A program made the translations under genes and the position numbers. From positions 1 through 22,179 of the IMG/VR virus record IMGVR_UViG_3300033143_003059: a DNA stretch of 22,179 bases. One strand, 5' to 3'. Below, in pieces: positions 15,311-22,179 of this stretch (its first letter is position 1; the number at the start of each line of letters is the position of its first letter). This DNA comes from a virus. The notes beneath the pieces are model-generated. The model saw nothing but the letters and a program-made list of their open reading frames with translations, was not told the DNA's origin and did not search any database.

Positions 15311-16237
15311 CTATAGGGTTCTTAAAGTGTAATTTGATGTGATGTTCTGGTGGCTCCATGTCTTGTAAGCCTCGTCTTCTAAAGATTCTAATGCCCGCTT
15401 CTCGTTGTATGAGGCTAGACCTACGCTTGATTGCGTATCGCCTAGGGCTGTTCCGCCTCCACCCGCTCCAAGCCAATCTGCCAAAGCTCCACGCTTCACC
15501 ATCTCTGCTAATACGTACGGGAAGTTAAATTTTTGGAAGAGTGATGGGTTGTCCCGTGGGTTCTGTCCTGCTGTGGTAGCCGTTACAACCTGATAAGCTT
15601 CACCCTGTAACGGGGTTGTGCTTCCTTGGTAGTAAATCCATTCACCTGCAGCATAAGTGTCGTCTTCGTCCCATTCAACCATCCCAGACAGGTCGGGAAG
15701 TCTTTCCCTGAACTCAACGTATATAACGTCTGGAGTGTCGCTTATAGGGCCTACGCCGTTGTAGGTGATCCTTTTGTGGATTGGGCCTACTAGCTGGTTG
15801 GTTCGTGGGTCTTGGTCGTAAATCTCTTTAACAGCATCAATCTCTGTGCTTGCTGTTGTGTTGCTTCCGCCTGTCTGCGCATACGGCACATAGCGGTCAA
15901 AGTCTCCCGGTTCACTCCAGTCTGTTGCTGTGCTAGATGGGGTTTCTGTTGTGGGGCCTCCAGAGTCGTTGATGTAGTATTGCTCGTCTGGTTCGTAATA
16001 AACAATATCACCGTCTTGGTAGGTTCCTGCCTCCCATAGCCCCTCTCTGAAGTAGCGGGTTTCTACGATTGTCCACTCAGGCCAAAACGCATACTCCCAT
16101 CCCTTGCGGAGTCTCTGGTATATAAACTCAAATAACAGAGAACTCGTCTCTGTCAAAAGCTGGTCACGTTTAACGCCTCCTAGGTTAGCTATGCCCCTTA
16201 ATACGCTTTCGTATGTCGATGTTCTTGCTACTGGCAT
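15311..16237 (-). CDS. Head-tail connector (tail tubular A-like) with two CBM5/12-like repeats
   Basis: The product has 308 residues. Its N-terminal helices (about 1-50) and C-terminal helical part (about 240-308, FNFPYVLAEMVKRGALADWLG) look like the adaptor/TTPA type that sits beneath the portal. Two beta segments follow a W-x-Y-x-G-x-YY pattern: about 65-115 (GLWEAGTYQDGDIVYY ... TDWSEP) and about 186-240 (EWDEDDTYAAGEWIYY ... YQVVT). This pattern matches small CBM5/12-like carbohydrate-binding modules. Initiation appears coupled to the preceding stop (TAATG). Identification as connector rests on position and shape and is moderate; the repeats are visible directly. Confidence 0.55.
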   Translation of the reverse strand: MPVARTSTYESVLRGIANLGGVKRDQLLTETSSLLFEFIYQRLRKGWEYAFWPEWTIVETRYFREGLWEAGTYQDGDIVYYEPDEQYYINDSGGPTTETPSSTATDWSEPGDFDRYVPYAQTGGSNTTASTEIDAVKEIYDQDPRTNQLVGPIHKRITYNGVGPISDTPDVIYVEFRERLPDLSGMVEWDEDDTYAAGEWIYYQGSTTPLQGEAYQVVTATTAGQNPRDNPSLFQKFNFPYVLAEMVKRGALADWLGAGGGGTALGDTQSSVGLASYNEKRALESLEDEAYKTWSHQNITSNYTLRTL

Positions 16238-16590
16238 TAGTTGATTGCGTATTTATCTTGTGGCTTAAAACCGCTTACAGGAACGTGAAGGCCTCTGCTC
16301 TCGTTCTTTACTCGGTGCTCTGGGTAGTTCTTCCATACCCAATCTTGAAATTCTACGTCCTCCCAGATTTGGTCTCCAAATACTAGGCGGGCTGAGTGAT
16401 ATAACTCTTGGCTTACGCTTAAATAGATTTCACCGAATCCATCCATGAATTTCGGTCTATTGTTTTCGTAGTGGTTAGCTATGTCTTTCTGTGCGTCTGC
16501 TCCAAATGCGGATTTCTCCTTCATTTCGTCGGCAAAGAGTTTATCCAACTCTGGCTTTATATTTACTCCATCTACTACGAAATCACCCAT
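16237..16590 (-). CDS. Hypothetical protein between capsid and connector genes
   Basis: The 117-residue protein is acidic and mostly helical, with aromatic-rich segments (IWEDVEFQDWVWKNYPEH) and a C-terminal GFKPQDKYAIN. It is not recognised. The stop overlaps the start of the connector gene (TAATG), which suggests translational coupling and a role at the head-tail junction. Its own ATG follows the strong hairpin and has no Shine-Dalgarno sequence (AACAAATAT before the ATG). Confidence 0.65.
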   Translation of the reverse strand: MGDFVVDGVNIKPELDKLFADEMKEKSAFGADAQKDIANHYENNRPKFMDGFGEIYLSVSQELYHSARLVFGDQIWEDVEFQDWVWKNYPEHRVKNESRGLHVPVSGFKPQDKYAIN

Positions 16591-16619
16591 ATATTTGTTT
16601 TGGTTAGAAATTGGGGGTA

Positions 16620-16667
16620 GCGGGGGAGGTAAAGGAAGTGGCTGAACGAGCCGAAACCCTCCCCCGC
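16620..16667 (-). terminator. Strong hairpin after the capsid/decoration genes
   Basis: Two 10-base arms, GCGGGGGAGG and CCTCCCCCGC, pair perfectly at 16620-16629 and 16658-16667. A second small stem, GGCT/AGCC (16640-16643 and 16649-16652), sits in the loop. It lies in the 92-base gap after the decoration gene. No T-run follows, so it is not a textbook intrinsic terminator; partial termination, RNase processing, or protection of the abundant capsid mRNA 3' end are all possible. Confidence 0.6.
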
Positions 16668-16682
16668 GTTATCCCAAATAAT

Positions 16683-17174
16683 TTACTTAAGGCTGCGGAA
16701 CCATGCCTTAACAATCAACTTACCCTGGGTAAGCTCATTGAGGCTGTAGTCCGTTCCCGTTGAAGCGTTTGGCGTAATAAGGATGTCAATAGTGTCGTCG
16801 GAGGTATAAACCTTTCCGCGAGCGCCAGAGCCACCTACTACAAATGCACCAGTATTAGCTACCGATGTAATTGGTGTGTCGTCAGTGTGAAGCTGAGCAG
16901 AGGTAAGGTAGCCGTCTGGGTCTGCTCCGTCACCAACAGTAACGTTAAGCTCGTCGCCTGCACCGCTGTCGTCGAATGCCTGTTCGAGGTATGCGCTTAC
17001 GCGCTCAACCTCAGTGTTGGCATCAACAGCAATCTTGAAGGTTGCTGTGTCGTTATCAGCGAATGTGCCTGCGTTGCGAATGTCCTTAGCAGTAATAGTC
17101 ATGCTTGCGCCTTGTGAAGCGCCTTCATTGATTGACTGTAATACCGCTGCTTTTGTGCTGTCTATGTTAGCCAT
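16683..17174 (-). CDS. Probable capsid decoration (cement) protein
   Basis: The 163-residue product is beta-rich, acidic, without Cys, and Asp/Thr/Ala-rich, with AFDDSGAGDELNVTVGDGA (about 66-84) in the middle and a hydrophobic C-terminal strand GKLIVKAWFRSL. Directly following the capsid gene and with a strong ribosome site (AGGAGA, 9 bases before ATG), it is a good candidate for a decoration protein on the shell. It shares a pattern with the 192-residue fibre-like product at 7906-8484 (FDD-AG, VT-G, DPxxY, then a final strand), so a tail role is an alternative. Confidence 0.55.
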   Translation of the reverse strand: MANIDSTKAAVLQSINEGASQGASMTITAKDIRNAGTFADNDTATFKIAVDANTEVERVSAYLEQAFDDSGAGDELNVTVGDGADPDGYLTSAQLHTDDTPITSVANTGAFVVGGSGARGKVYTSDDTIDILITPNASTGTDYSLNELTQGKLIVKAWFRSLK

Positions 17175-17199
17175 CTGATTATGTCTCCTGTGTTAAGGG

Positions 17200-18219
17200 T
17201 TATGCAGCAGTTGGCTTGAATGCACCGTGCTTAAGTGGGTTGCCGACCATCTGACCCATGTAAGACTGAACGTAACCTCGGGGGCCGCCGCCTAGATCTG
17301 GAAGAGGGTGGAACTTTGGCATAATACCGAAGTTGAGGTTAATGTCCTTCATGTCTACAATATACATACGGCCATCACCAACGGCGTCATCACGGCCTGT
17401 GCTTGAGTATCCAGCATACTTAACTGTGTGAAGCTGTAGTGTGCCGAAATCACCGCGTACGATGTCAATCTTCTTGTGGATGGTGTTATTAACCTGATCC
17501 TTATTAACTGTGCGGGCTGCGATCTGGGCAGTACCTGCTGCTGTGTTTGGATCATAGAGCTGTAGGTCGCTGATGCGCTGACGCATAGCTGGGCCTACGA
17601 AACACTGGAACACCTTGTCCACGCCAGTTTCATCATAGATGCTTTTAAGAACGCTGTTAATAGCGGCTTCAGTAGCAGCTGCAGTTGATACTGTGCTGTC
17701 AATAGATGTTGTAGGTGTGCGGAAGTTAGAGTCTACCGGAAGAACACCTTGAGCGGCGTTATTGATCCAAGATCCAAGACCGCGGGTTTCGTATGCGCCT
17801 GAAACGCCTTCTGCCTGTGTGTCTTCGTCTGAGAGACAACGAGCCTCCATAGAACGCTTAACTTTAGTAAGAAGCTTTTTAACTGTGCGGGCCATTTCCG
17901 AAGGAATAGCTGCTACATTAGAAATGTCTTCTGCGAGTACACCAACACCGCCGTCTGCACGGAAAAGCTGTCCGTAGACAGATACCGTTGCACGGTTTGG
18001 TGATGCGTTTCCAACTGAGGTAACGTCTGTGAAGTCGCGGACACCTTCGATGTCTACGTCCAACTCATCGTCAACCTGCCATGTCATAATGGTGTTTTGA
18101 GGCTTTGCGCCTTTGGGGGCCATAGAAGTATAAGGAAGCTGGTCTTGGTCTGCTACTGAAAGCAAATCAAGAAGGTGTTCTCTTTTACCTACCTGTCCCG
18201 GTTCTGTTAATGCTGCCAT
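17200..18219 (-). CDS. Major capsid protein, SU10/DUF5309-like
   Basis: The 339-residue protein forms the icosahedral shell. It resembles the DUF5309 (SU10 major capsid) family: an N-terminal arm with GKREHLLDLLSVADQDQLPYT-like sequence and SMAPKGAKPQNT, NRATVSVYGQLFRADGGV (about 74-92), then KVKRSMEARCLSD (about 116-129) and RGLGSWI (about 145-151). The rest is a mixed HK97-type fold with a conserved tail rich in Gly/Pro (PLPDLGGGPRGYV). The length is normal for the family. The upstream site is weak (AGAAAGAA). The codon region is richer in GC (33 of 60 at 17281-17340) than the fibre-cassette genes. No delta-domain or maturation cleavage site is obvious. Confidence 0.88.
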   Translation of the reverse strand: MAALTEPGQVGKREHLLDLLSVADQDQLPYTSMAPKGAKPQNTIMTWQVDDELDVDIEGVRDFTDVTSVGNASPNRATVSVYGQLFRADGGVGVLAEDISNVAAIPSEMARTVKKLLTKVKRSMEARCLSDEDTQAEGVSGAYETRGLGSWINNAAQGVLPVDSNFRTPTTSIDSTVSTAAATEAAINSVLKSIYDETGVDKVFQCFVGPAMRQRISDLQLYDPNTAAGTAQIAARTVNKDQVNNTIHKKIDIVRGDFGTLQLHTVKYAGYSSTGRDDAVGDGRMYIVDMKDINLNFGIMPKFHPLPDLGGGPRGYVQSYMGQMVGNPLKHGAFKPTAA

Positions 18220-18251
18220 TTTTAATTCTTTCTAGTGTTAATTAAGTTATA

Positions 18252-19223
18252 TTAAGTGAACATTTTTAGTAGTTCGCTGTGCAGCGCGTCATCATCTCCA
18301 TTAACTATTTTTTCAAGCGTTTCCTTGGATGCTCCCTCTGAGGGTTTAGGCTTGGATAGTCCTGCCTTTTCCTCTGGGTTCCCTAGGTTGGGTGCCTTCT
18401 CAATAGGTTGTTTAGTCCTTCCAAGCTTGGCTTTCTTCGCTTTCGGCTTAGACATATTAGCAAGCTGAACTTCTCCCAGATAGAGGGCTATTGCCGCTCG
18501 CTTGCGGTCTGCTCTCCCTTTGATCTCTGGATAAAGCCCAAATACCTGATCTAGTGCCGCGCTCTCGTCGCTGTCCTTATCCGCTAGGGATGGGAATGCT
18601 TTGAGTATTTCTGCGTCTGCTGCTTCTGCTTGGTCGATTACTTTCCGTCTTGAGCGTATTTCTTTGAGTGTGGCTCTGGCTGTGTCTCTTCGGGTGCGTA
18701 GCTCTGCCCCTGAATACTCAACCTCTTTGCCGTCAACCTCCAGAACTACCCCGTTTGGATCGTAATTGTCTGTAATATAGTCAATTACTCCCTGTGCATT
18801 TGTTTCTAGTTCGTCGAGTTCATCATGGTCTAATGATGACTTGACGCGGTCTAGTGCTGGGATAGGTGCTTCTTTTTCGCCTTTTTCGAGTCGTTTAATG
18901 CGGGCTTCAAGCTCGTCGGCTCTTTCCTCCGCTTCTTTCTTCTGTCTAATGGCTTTATTGATGCGCTTCTGAACGCCTTTAGAGTCGTCTGAGTGAACTA
19001 ATTCTTCGTCCTCGTCTTGTACCTCGGCCTCTTCTGATTCTTGGGTTTCCTCCGTGGTCTGAACTTCTTCCTCAGTCTCTTCTGTCTCGGTTTCCACGCT
19101 TTCTGGCTCCCCCTCTTCGGGAGTTAGCAAGCTGGTTAGCTCGTTTTCGATGAAGTCGTCGCTGTCAATGAACGGGTTTTCTTTCTCTACTGTTTCCGTT
19201 GTAGGCTCGGTTTCTGTTGCCAT
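18252..19223 (-). CDS. Capsid scaffolding protein
   Basis: The 323-residue protein has the usual scaffold build. Residues 1-80 are extremely acidic (runs of Glu with Thr/Ser), residues about 85-115 form a charged coiled coil (KRINKAIRQKKEAEERADEL), the middle is helical, and a lysine-rich stretch (KPKAKKAKLGRTK, about 255-270) precedes the C-terminus SELLKMFT. Scaffold proteins guide assembly of the capsid shell and leave before or during packaging; a basic C-terminal region that binds the capsid protein is typical. The gene directly precedes the major capsid gene. The ATG has no Shine-Dalgarno sequence, only the AT-rich TTAAATTATACT. No protease active-site motif was noticed, so a protease-scaffold fusion is unlikely. 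Confidence 0.8.
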   Translation of the reverse strand: MATETEPTTETVEKENPFIDSDDFIENELTSLLTPEEGEPESVETETEETEEEVQTTEETQESEEAEVQDEDEELVHSDDSKGVQKRINKAIRQKKEAEERADELEARIKRLEKGEKEAPIPALDRVKSSLDHDELDELETNAQGVIDYITDNYDPNGVVLEVDGKEVEYSGAELRTRRDTARATLKEIRSRRKVIDQAEAADAEILKAFPSLADKDSDESAALDQVFGLYPEIKGRADRKRAAIALYLGEVQLANMSKPKAKKAKLGRTKQPIEKAPNLGNPEEKAGLSKPKPSEGASKETLEKIVNGDDDALHSELLKMFT

Positions 19224-19298
19224 AGTATAATTTAATTAGCCCCTAAGTAGCTGTTAGTGTTATGTCCTACGTGAAAAGCCACGCATAGCTTAAGTGCT

Positions 19299-19326
19299 TA
19301 AATACTGAACATAGGTTCACTTGCAA
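19299..19326 (-). promoter_or_regulatory. Promoter with internal palindrome upstream of scaffold
   Basis: On the minus strand the -35-like TTGCAA (19326-19321), a 16-base spacer and TATTTA (19304-19299) form a sigma70-like promoter. The spacer is a palindrome, GTGAAC-CTAT-GTTCAG, of the same kind and phase as the one upstream of portal. A transcript would carry a leader of about 70 bases before the scaffold ATG, with a small hairpin around CGTG/CACG (19268-19285). The high demand for scaffold and capsid protein fits a dedicated promoter here. Confidence 0.5.
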
Positions 19327-19327
19327 G

Positions 19328-19358
19328 GGGTTTATAGGGGGATTACCCTCTCAAACCC
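19328..19358 (-). terminator. Hairpin upstream of the scaffold promoter
   Basis: GGGTTT at 19358-19353 pairs with AAACCC at 19333-19328. Inner GGG/CCC and GA/TC pairs close over a TAAT loop, with one mismatch and a small internal loop. It lies just after the 125-residue gene and directly before the -35 of the scaffold promoter. No clear T-run follows, so it may be an attenuator or factor-dependent terminator separating the portal transcript from the capsid transcript. Two copies of TCAGGGT lie just upstream (about 19351-19372). Confidence 0.3.
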
Positions 19359-19384
19359 TGATACACCCTGACAAACTAAGCTTG

Positions 19385-19762
19385 CTAGTAACTACCGCCC
19401 GACATTGGGCCTTGCTGACGGTCTAGGAGCACTTCATGGGCTTTTTCTATCTTTTCCTCAATCTCACCCTTAATATAGTCTGCCTGTCCGTAGTTGCCTG
19501 CGATGTGGGCTAGGATGCCGTGGTCTCTGGAGTTGGCTGGTTGGGCTAGCTGTGAAAGAGATGCTTTTTCTGCGTCTTCTATAATTTGGAGGATTGCCCT
19601 TATCTGTGGGTTGTCCTTGCCTACTGAGAGGGCCAAGGCTATCTCTTTGTCCGAAAGCCTAACCGTGGTAGGGATTTGAGGCTGTGGGGCTTCCTGTGGC
19701 TTCTCAGGGGCCTTCTTAGCCTTTTTAGCTGTCTTCTTCTTTGTGGCTTTCTTACTGGGCAT
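19385..19762 (-). CDS. Small protein with histone-H1-like basic N-terminus
   Basis: The product has 125 residues. The first ~30 are almost only Lys, Ala, Thr, Pro and Gln (KKATKKKTAKKAKKAPEKP), like the disordered tail of histone H1 or HU-like proteins, and are expected to bind DNA or acidic protein surfaces. Residues about 35-115 are helical and mildly acidic. The start overlaps the portal stop by 11 bases, with AGGA upstream, so it is probably coupled to portal translation. Its place between portal and scaffold suggests a head assembly role, for example bridging the very acidic scaffold N-terminus or packaged DNA. The function is not recognised. Confidence 0.75.
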   Translation of the reverse strand: MPSKKATKKKTAKKAKKAPEKPQEAPQPQIPTTVRLSDKEIALALSVGKDNPQIRAILQIIEDAEKASLSQLAQPANSRDHGILAHIAGNYGQADYIKGEIEEKIEKAHEVLLDRQQGPMSGGSY

Positions 19763-21914
19763 TGTTCATTCCTTGGGCTTGAAGCTGTTGGGCCTTATCT
19801 GATCCTAGGAATGGTTCTGTGCCTGTTCGTCCAATTTGTGCGTTCTGCTGTTGGGCGAGTGTCTGTTCGTAGCCTGCTATGCGGGCATCTATCATTCCTT
19901 TATAAATTTCGTCCTCCCGATAACGCTGCGTAAGCTGTGGGTTTTTCGTAATGCTTTCCTGTATAACCTGCAGTCTTGCTTGTGCGTTTTTGTCAGTGGG
20001 GTCGAACTTTGGTTCAATACCGCCGAAAATCTTTGTGAGAGCATCCTGCTCGTCTGTGACATCTTCCATCTGAACCTGCTGAACAGGCTTAAGGGTTTCC
20101 AGAGAGCCTACGGGGTCAATCCACTCAACGAAGCGTTTAACTACCGCTGCTGTGTCGATGGTTCCCTGTGTGTCCATGCTCATAGCCTCTTTGTAGCCGT
20201 TAATCTTTTCCCTTACCTGCTCTGCGTCAAAGTCTCTAGCGTCGAACTGAACGTTCATGTCGAACCTGCCTTGGATCTGCTGACGGCTCATGCGGAGAGG
20301 AGGCTGGTTAGTGTTCAGCACGATAGAGGTGGTTTGCTCGTCCATGAACTGCTGCATGAGGGCTAGCGTCATAGCTAGGACGTTCTTTACTTCGTGGAGG
20401 TAGCCGTCTACTAGGGCTTGATTGTAAATTTGGGTCTTGGCGGGGTTGTTTGGATCTCTACCGAAATAGTCATTTACCCGCTCCATGATGTGCTGCATGG
20501 TCAGTTCCGCATTACCCATAGCATTAGGTAAAACGATTGGCTCCTCTATGCCGTTGCGCTTACGGGGAACCTGCTTGCCGGGGCCTAACTCCATTGGGAC
20601 GCCTCCCCGGTCTGGGCCTACCCAGAACATTGGGAGAATGTCTATGCTCGTTCTGTCGCTGTTGTAGTCTGTCTGGACTTTCATTGCGCTCTGGTCGGTC
20701 TGGAGGATTTCACCTATACCACGGCTTTGTATCATGCCCCGTGTGGTGTTTTCTCTCTGCATCTTGACGAAGGGGTACATACCGTGCTTATAGTTAAGAA
20801 GTTCTGCTTCTTTGGCTCCCTCGTCATTGACGAACATACTTATAGGCTGAACGTAAATGGCGGGAACTCCCTTCTTGTTGGTGCTTTTGCTGTAGACATA
20901 GAAGATTTCTATTAATTCTTCATTGTCTTCCAGAGCCAGCTCAAAAGATGATTCAGCGCCGAATTTACCTTGATTCAGGCGCTCATACCATGAATCCAAG
21001 TGGGTTTTCCCCTTATGCTCAAGCACCTTATCAATAAAGGATTTGCTCCAACCCTCGCTTACTTCTTTCTCACGGACTTGATTTTCTGTGAGATAGTATT
21101 TATCTGCTATCCAGCGGGCAGAGTCTATGCTTTCAGTTTCATTGGGGAAAAATACATCTCTGTAGATACGGCGGGCACTCCAGCGGGGTCTGTTGACTTT
21201 CAGGTATGATACGGGGTACTCTGCTACTCCTGTCTCTCTGAGGTCTTTTACGGCCTTCTTAGCGTCCTTCTTCTCTATGTCTGGGGCCATTGACATCAGC
21301 ATCTCTGTTGCTTCGTCGTCTAAGCCTCCATCCATTATAAGGGCAATAAATTCTTCTAGCTGTGGGATTTCTGTGGCTAGGGTCTGGATTTCTTCTAAAG
21401 TTATTTCTTTTTGCTCGGTGTCGGTCTCCTGATTCCACCATACACGCATTAGGCAGGCTCCTGCCCCTTGTCGGTGCTCTGTAGCCAACTGCATCTCGTC
21501 GCGACTCGCGTGCATCTGGTTCTTTACCATCCAGTCTAGGAGTAGCCCTACCTGTCCTGCCGACTGCCAGTCGCTCTGCTCTGTGCCTGCTACACGCTTC
21601 TTAGAGCGGTCGAAGGCTATCATGAGTTTAGAAACTTCTTCGTTGATAATGGTTTCTGCGAGTCTTACGCGGGCGTCTGATGCTCCCTCCCAAGGGAATG
21701 GCTTGTTGTTGCTTATAGATCCTTCAACACTTATCCCGTTGAGGCTCAAGCCTGTACGTCTATTTGACCATTTCCTGCCGTCTGTGGTTTGGCCTGCCCA
21801 TCGTGCATAACGCACATTATCATTGATGATTTGACGGTCTAGGAAGAACGTACTGTCGTGTACGCTCTCTTCTAATTCATTGATTAGGTCTTTTATTTCT
21901 ATGCCCTTAGCCAT
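19752..21914 (-). CDS. Portal protein
   Basis: The 720-residue product matches the size of P22-type portals (about 725). It would form the dodecameric ring at the capsid vertex through which DNA enters and leaves. The N-terminal part contains PFPWEGASDARVRL (about residues 70-83), a motif I associate with this portal family. A long helical stem/wing region follows, and the C-terminal 100 residues are Gln-rich and helical (QQLQAQGMNNAQ end), reminiscent of a barrel. An in-frame TAA lies immediately before the ATG, so the start cannot be further upstream; there is no Shine-Dalgarno sequence. Its stop overlaps the next gene by 11 bases. Position before scaffold and capsid genes fits the classic head-module order. 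Identification is by motif, length and order rather than by a search. Confidence 0.88.
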   Translation of the reverse strand: MAKGIEIKDLINELEESVHDSTFFLDRQIINDNVRYARWAGQTTDGRKWSNRRTGLSLNGISVEGSISNNKPFPWEGASDARVRLAETIINEEVSKLMIAFDRSKKRVAGTEQSDWQSAGQVGLLLDWMVKNQMHASRDEMQLATEHRQGAGACLMRVWWNQETDTEQKEITLEEIQTLATEIPQLEEFIALIMDGGLDDEATEMLMSMAPDIEKKDAKKAVKDLRETGVAEYPVSYLKVNRPRWSARRIYRDVFFPNETESIDSARWIADKYYLTENQVREKEVSEGWSKSFIDKVLEHKGKTHLDSWYERLNQGKFGAESSFELALEDNEELIEIFYVYSKSTNKKGVPAIYVQPISMFVNDEGAKEAELLNYKHGMYPFVKMQRENTTRGMIQSRGIGEILQTDQSAMKVQTDYNSDRTSIDILPMFWVGPDRGGVPMELGPGKQVPRKRNGIEEPIVLPNAMGNAELTMQHIMERVNDYFGRDPNNPAKTQIYNQALVDGYLHEVKNVLAMTLALMQQFMDEQTTSIVLNTNQPPLRMSRQQIQGRFDMNVQFDARDFDAEQVREKINGYKEAMSMDTQGTIDTAAVVKRFVEWIDPVGSLETLKPVQQVQMEDVTDEQDALTKIFGGIEPKFDPTDKNAQARLQVIQESITKNPQLTQRYREDEIYKGMIDARIAGYEQTLAQQQNAQIGRTGTEPFLGSDKAQQLQAQGMNNAQ

Positions 21915-21983
21915 TTAGGAGGCATAAAAGTGAACATCTGCTCACTAGTCAAGATATTTTTACTATGCGGGGATCTGCTTCAT
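21915..21983 (-). promoter_or_regulatory. Promoter with internal palindrome upstream of portal
   Basis: On the minus strand a -35 element TTGACT (21952-21947), a 17-base spacer and a -10-like TTTTAT (21929-21924) precede the portal ATG. The spacer holds a near-perfect palindrome, AGTGAGC-AGAT-GTTCACT, with 7-base arms and one mismatch. The same palindrome occurs in the spacer of the scaffold promoter. The expected transcription start, about 7 bases past the -10, falls only 3-4 bases before the ATG, so the mRNA would be nearly leaderless. The palindrome may bind a phage or host regulator, or may be part of a phage-specific promoter; this is inference. Confidence 0.5.
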
Positions 21984-22118
21984 TTATGTCTCATAATCTC
22001 CTATTATCACTTGGATTTCATTGATCAGCTTTTCGTATTCTGTGTTGTATCCGTTGCCGTATTCATCCCACAACAGATCCAGCAAGCTCTGTAGTTTGGT
22101 TAGTATCTGCTCATTCAT
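21984..22118 (-). CDS. Small 44-residue protein upstream of portal
   Basis: Found by hand translation. The ORF starts at ATG 22118 and ends with TAA at 21986-21984. A good ribosome binding site (AAAGGA, 7 bases before the ATG) and an ATGA overlap with the preceding gene support translation. The product starts MNEQILTKLQSLLDLLW and is acidic and probably helical throughout, with no Cys and no membrane segment. It fits the small unknown genes often found between terminase and portal. I do not recognise its function. Confidence 0.6.
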   Translation of the reverse strand: MNEQILTKLQSLLDLLWDEYGNGYNTEYEKLINEIQVIIGDYET

Positions 22119-22179
22119 TGTCCAGTCCTTTCTTTCGGTTTTGGGGTGGCTAAAATCCTATCCTTTGCGGCTTGGAAGT
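22115..22179 (-). CDS. C-terminal end of an upstream gene (partial)
   Basis: One minus-strand frame stays open from the window edge to a TGA at 22117-22115. It encodes the last 20 residues of a protein, ending in the basic stretch KPKERTGQ. The TGA overlaps the ATG of the next small ORF (ATGA arrangement), as between the tiny genes at the far end of the window, and this supports it being a real stop. In phages of this layout the gene just before the portal is usually the terminase large subunit, but 20 residues are too few to identify it. The other two frames stop within 10 codons. Confidence 0.5.
   Translation of the reverse strand, partial: FQAAKDRILATPKPKERTGQ

Noticed and set aside
15790-16011. 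Gln/Thr-rich minus-strand frame of 73 codons
   Set aside because: It is another frame of the connector gene and its composition comes from the frame shift.
18241-18262. Third copy of the promoter palindrome before the capsid gene
   Set aside because: Only the half ATGTTCACTT is present, inside the last scaffold codons; the left arm and a -35 box are missing.
21917-21930. AGGAGG on the plus strand near 21917, like a ribosome site
   Set aside because: No plus-strand ORF of useful length follows and every other gene points the other way.

Overview
The window looks like the structural half of a tailed double-stranded DNA phage genome with a short-tailed (podovirus-like) plan. Every gene I accept lies on the minus strand, so the genome reads from high to low coordinates. 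The evidence is a P22-sized portal, a scaffold next to a capsid protein of the SU10/DUF5309 type, a small head-tail connector-like protein, a large tail nozzle-like protein, and three long Ala/Gln/Gly-rich virion proteins in the T7 gp14-gp15-gp16 position. There is no tape measure, tail tube or sheath gene. The host cannot be read from the sequence. Many genes lack a clear Shine-Dalgarno sequence.

Layout in transcription order: (1) 22179-21915, the last codons of an upstream gene (terminase would be expected there), a 44-residue ORF and a promoter. (2) 21914-16683, the head module: portal, a small protein with a lysine-rich tail, scaffold (with its own promoter), major capsid protein, and a beta-rich protein that is probably a capsid decoration protein. 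A strong hairpin follows. (3) 16590-12058, connector and fibre genes: a 117-residue protein, a connector with two CBM5/12-like repeats, three small beta-rich or unknown proteins, and a 617-residue fibre with two C1q-like heads. (4) 12067-11235, an AT-rich two-gene insert: a ten-cysteine CxxCxxCC (YkgJ-type) protein and an unknown partner. (5) 11171-10489, two small membrane proteins that are probably the lysis cassette, behind a candidate promoter; no endolysin is visible. (6) 10487-7148, the nozzle protein and two fibre-like proteins. (7) 7135-1230, three probable ejection proteins; the last (1238 residues) carries a C-terminal ADP-ribosyltransferase domain of the phage ART-PolyVal type. (8) 1229-1, a candidate terminator and promoter followed by a tightly overlapped run of tiny genes, three of which I translated by hand.

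The most interesting points are the ADP-ribosyltransferase fused to what is probably an ejected protein, with a degenerate HExxH-like site in its middle; the AT-rich cysteine-cluster cassette between fibre and lysis genes; and a palindrome (AGTGAAC-N4-GTTCACT consensus) sitting at the same place inside both head-module promoters, upstream of portal and of scaffold. All functional statements come from reading the translated sequences; no database search was possible.
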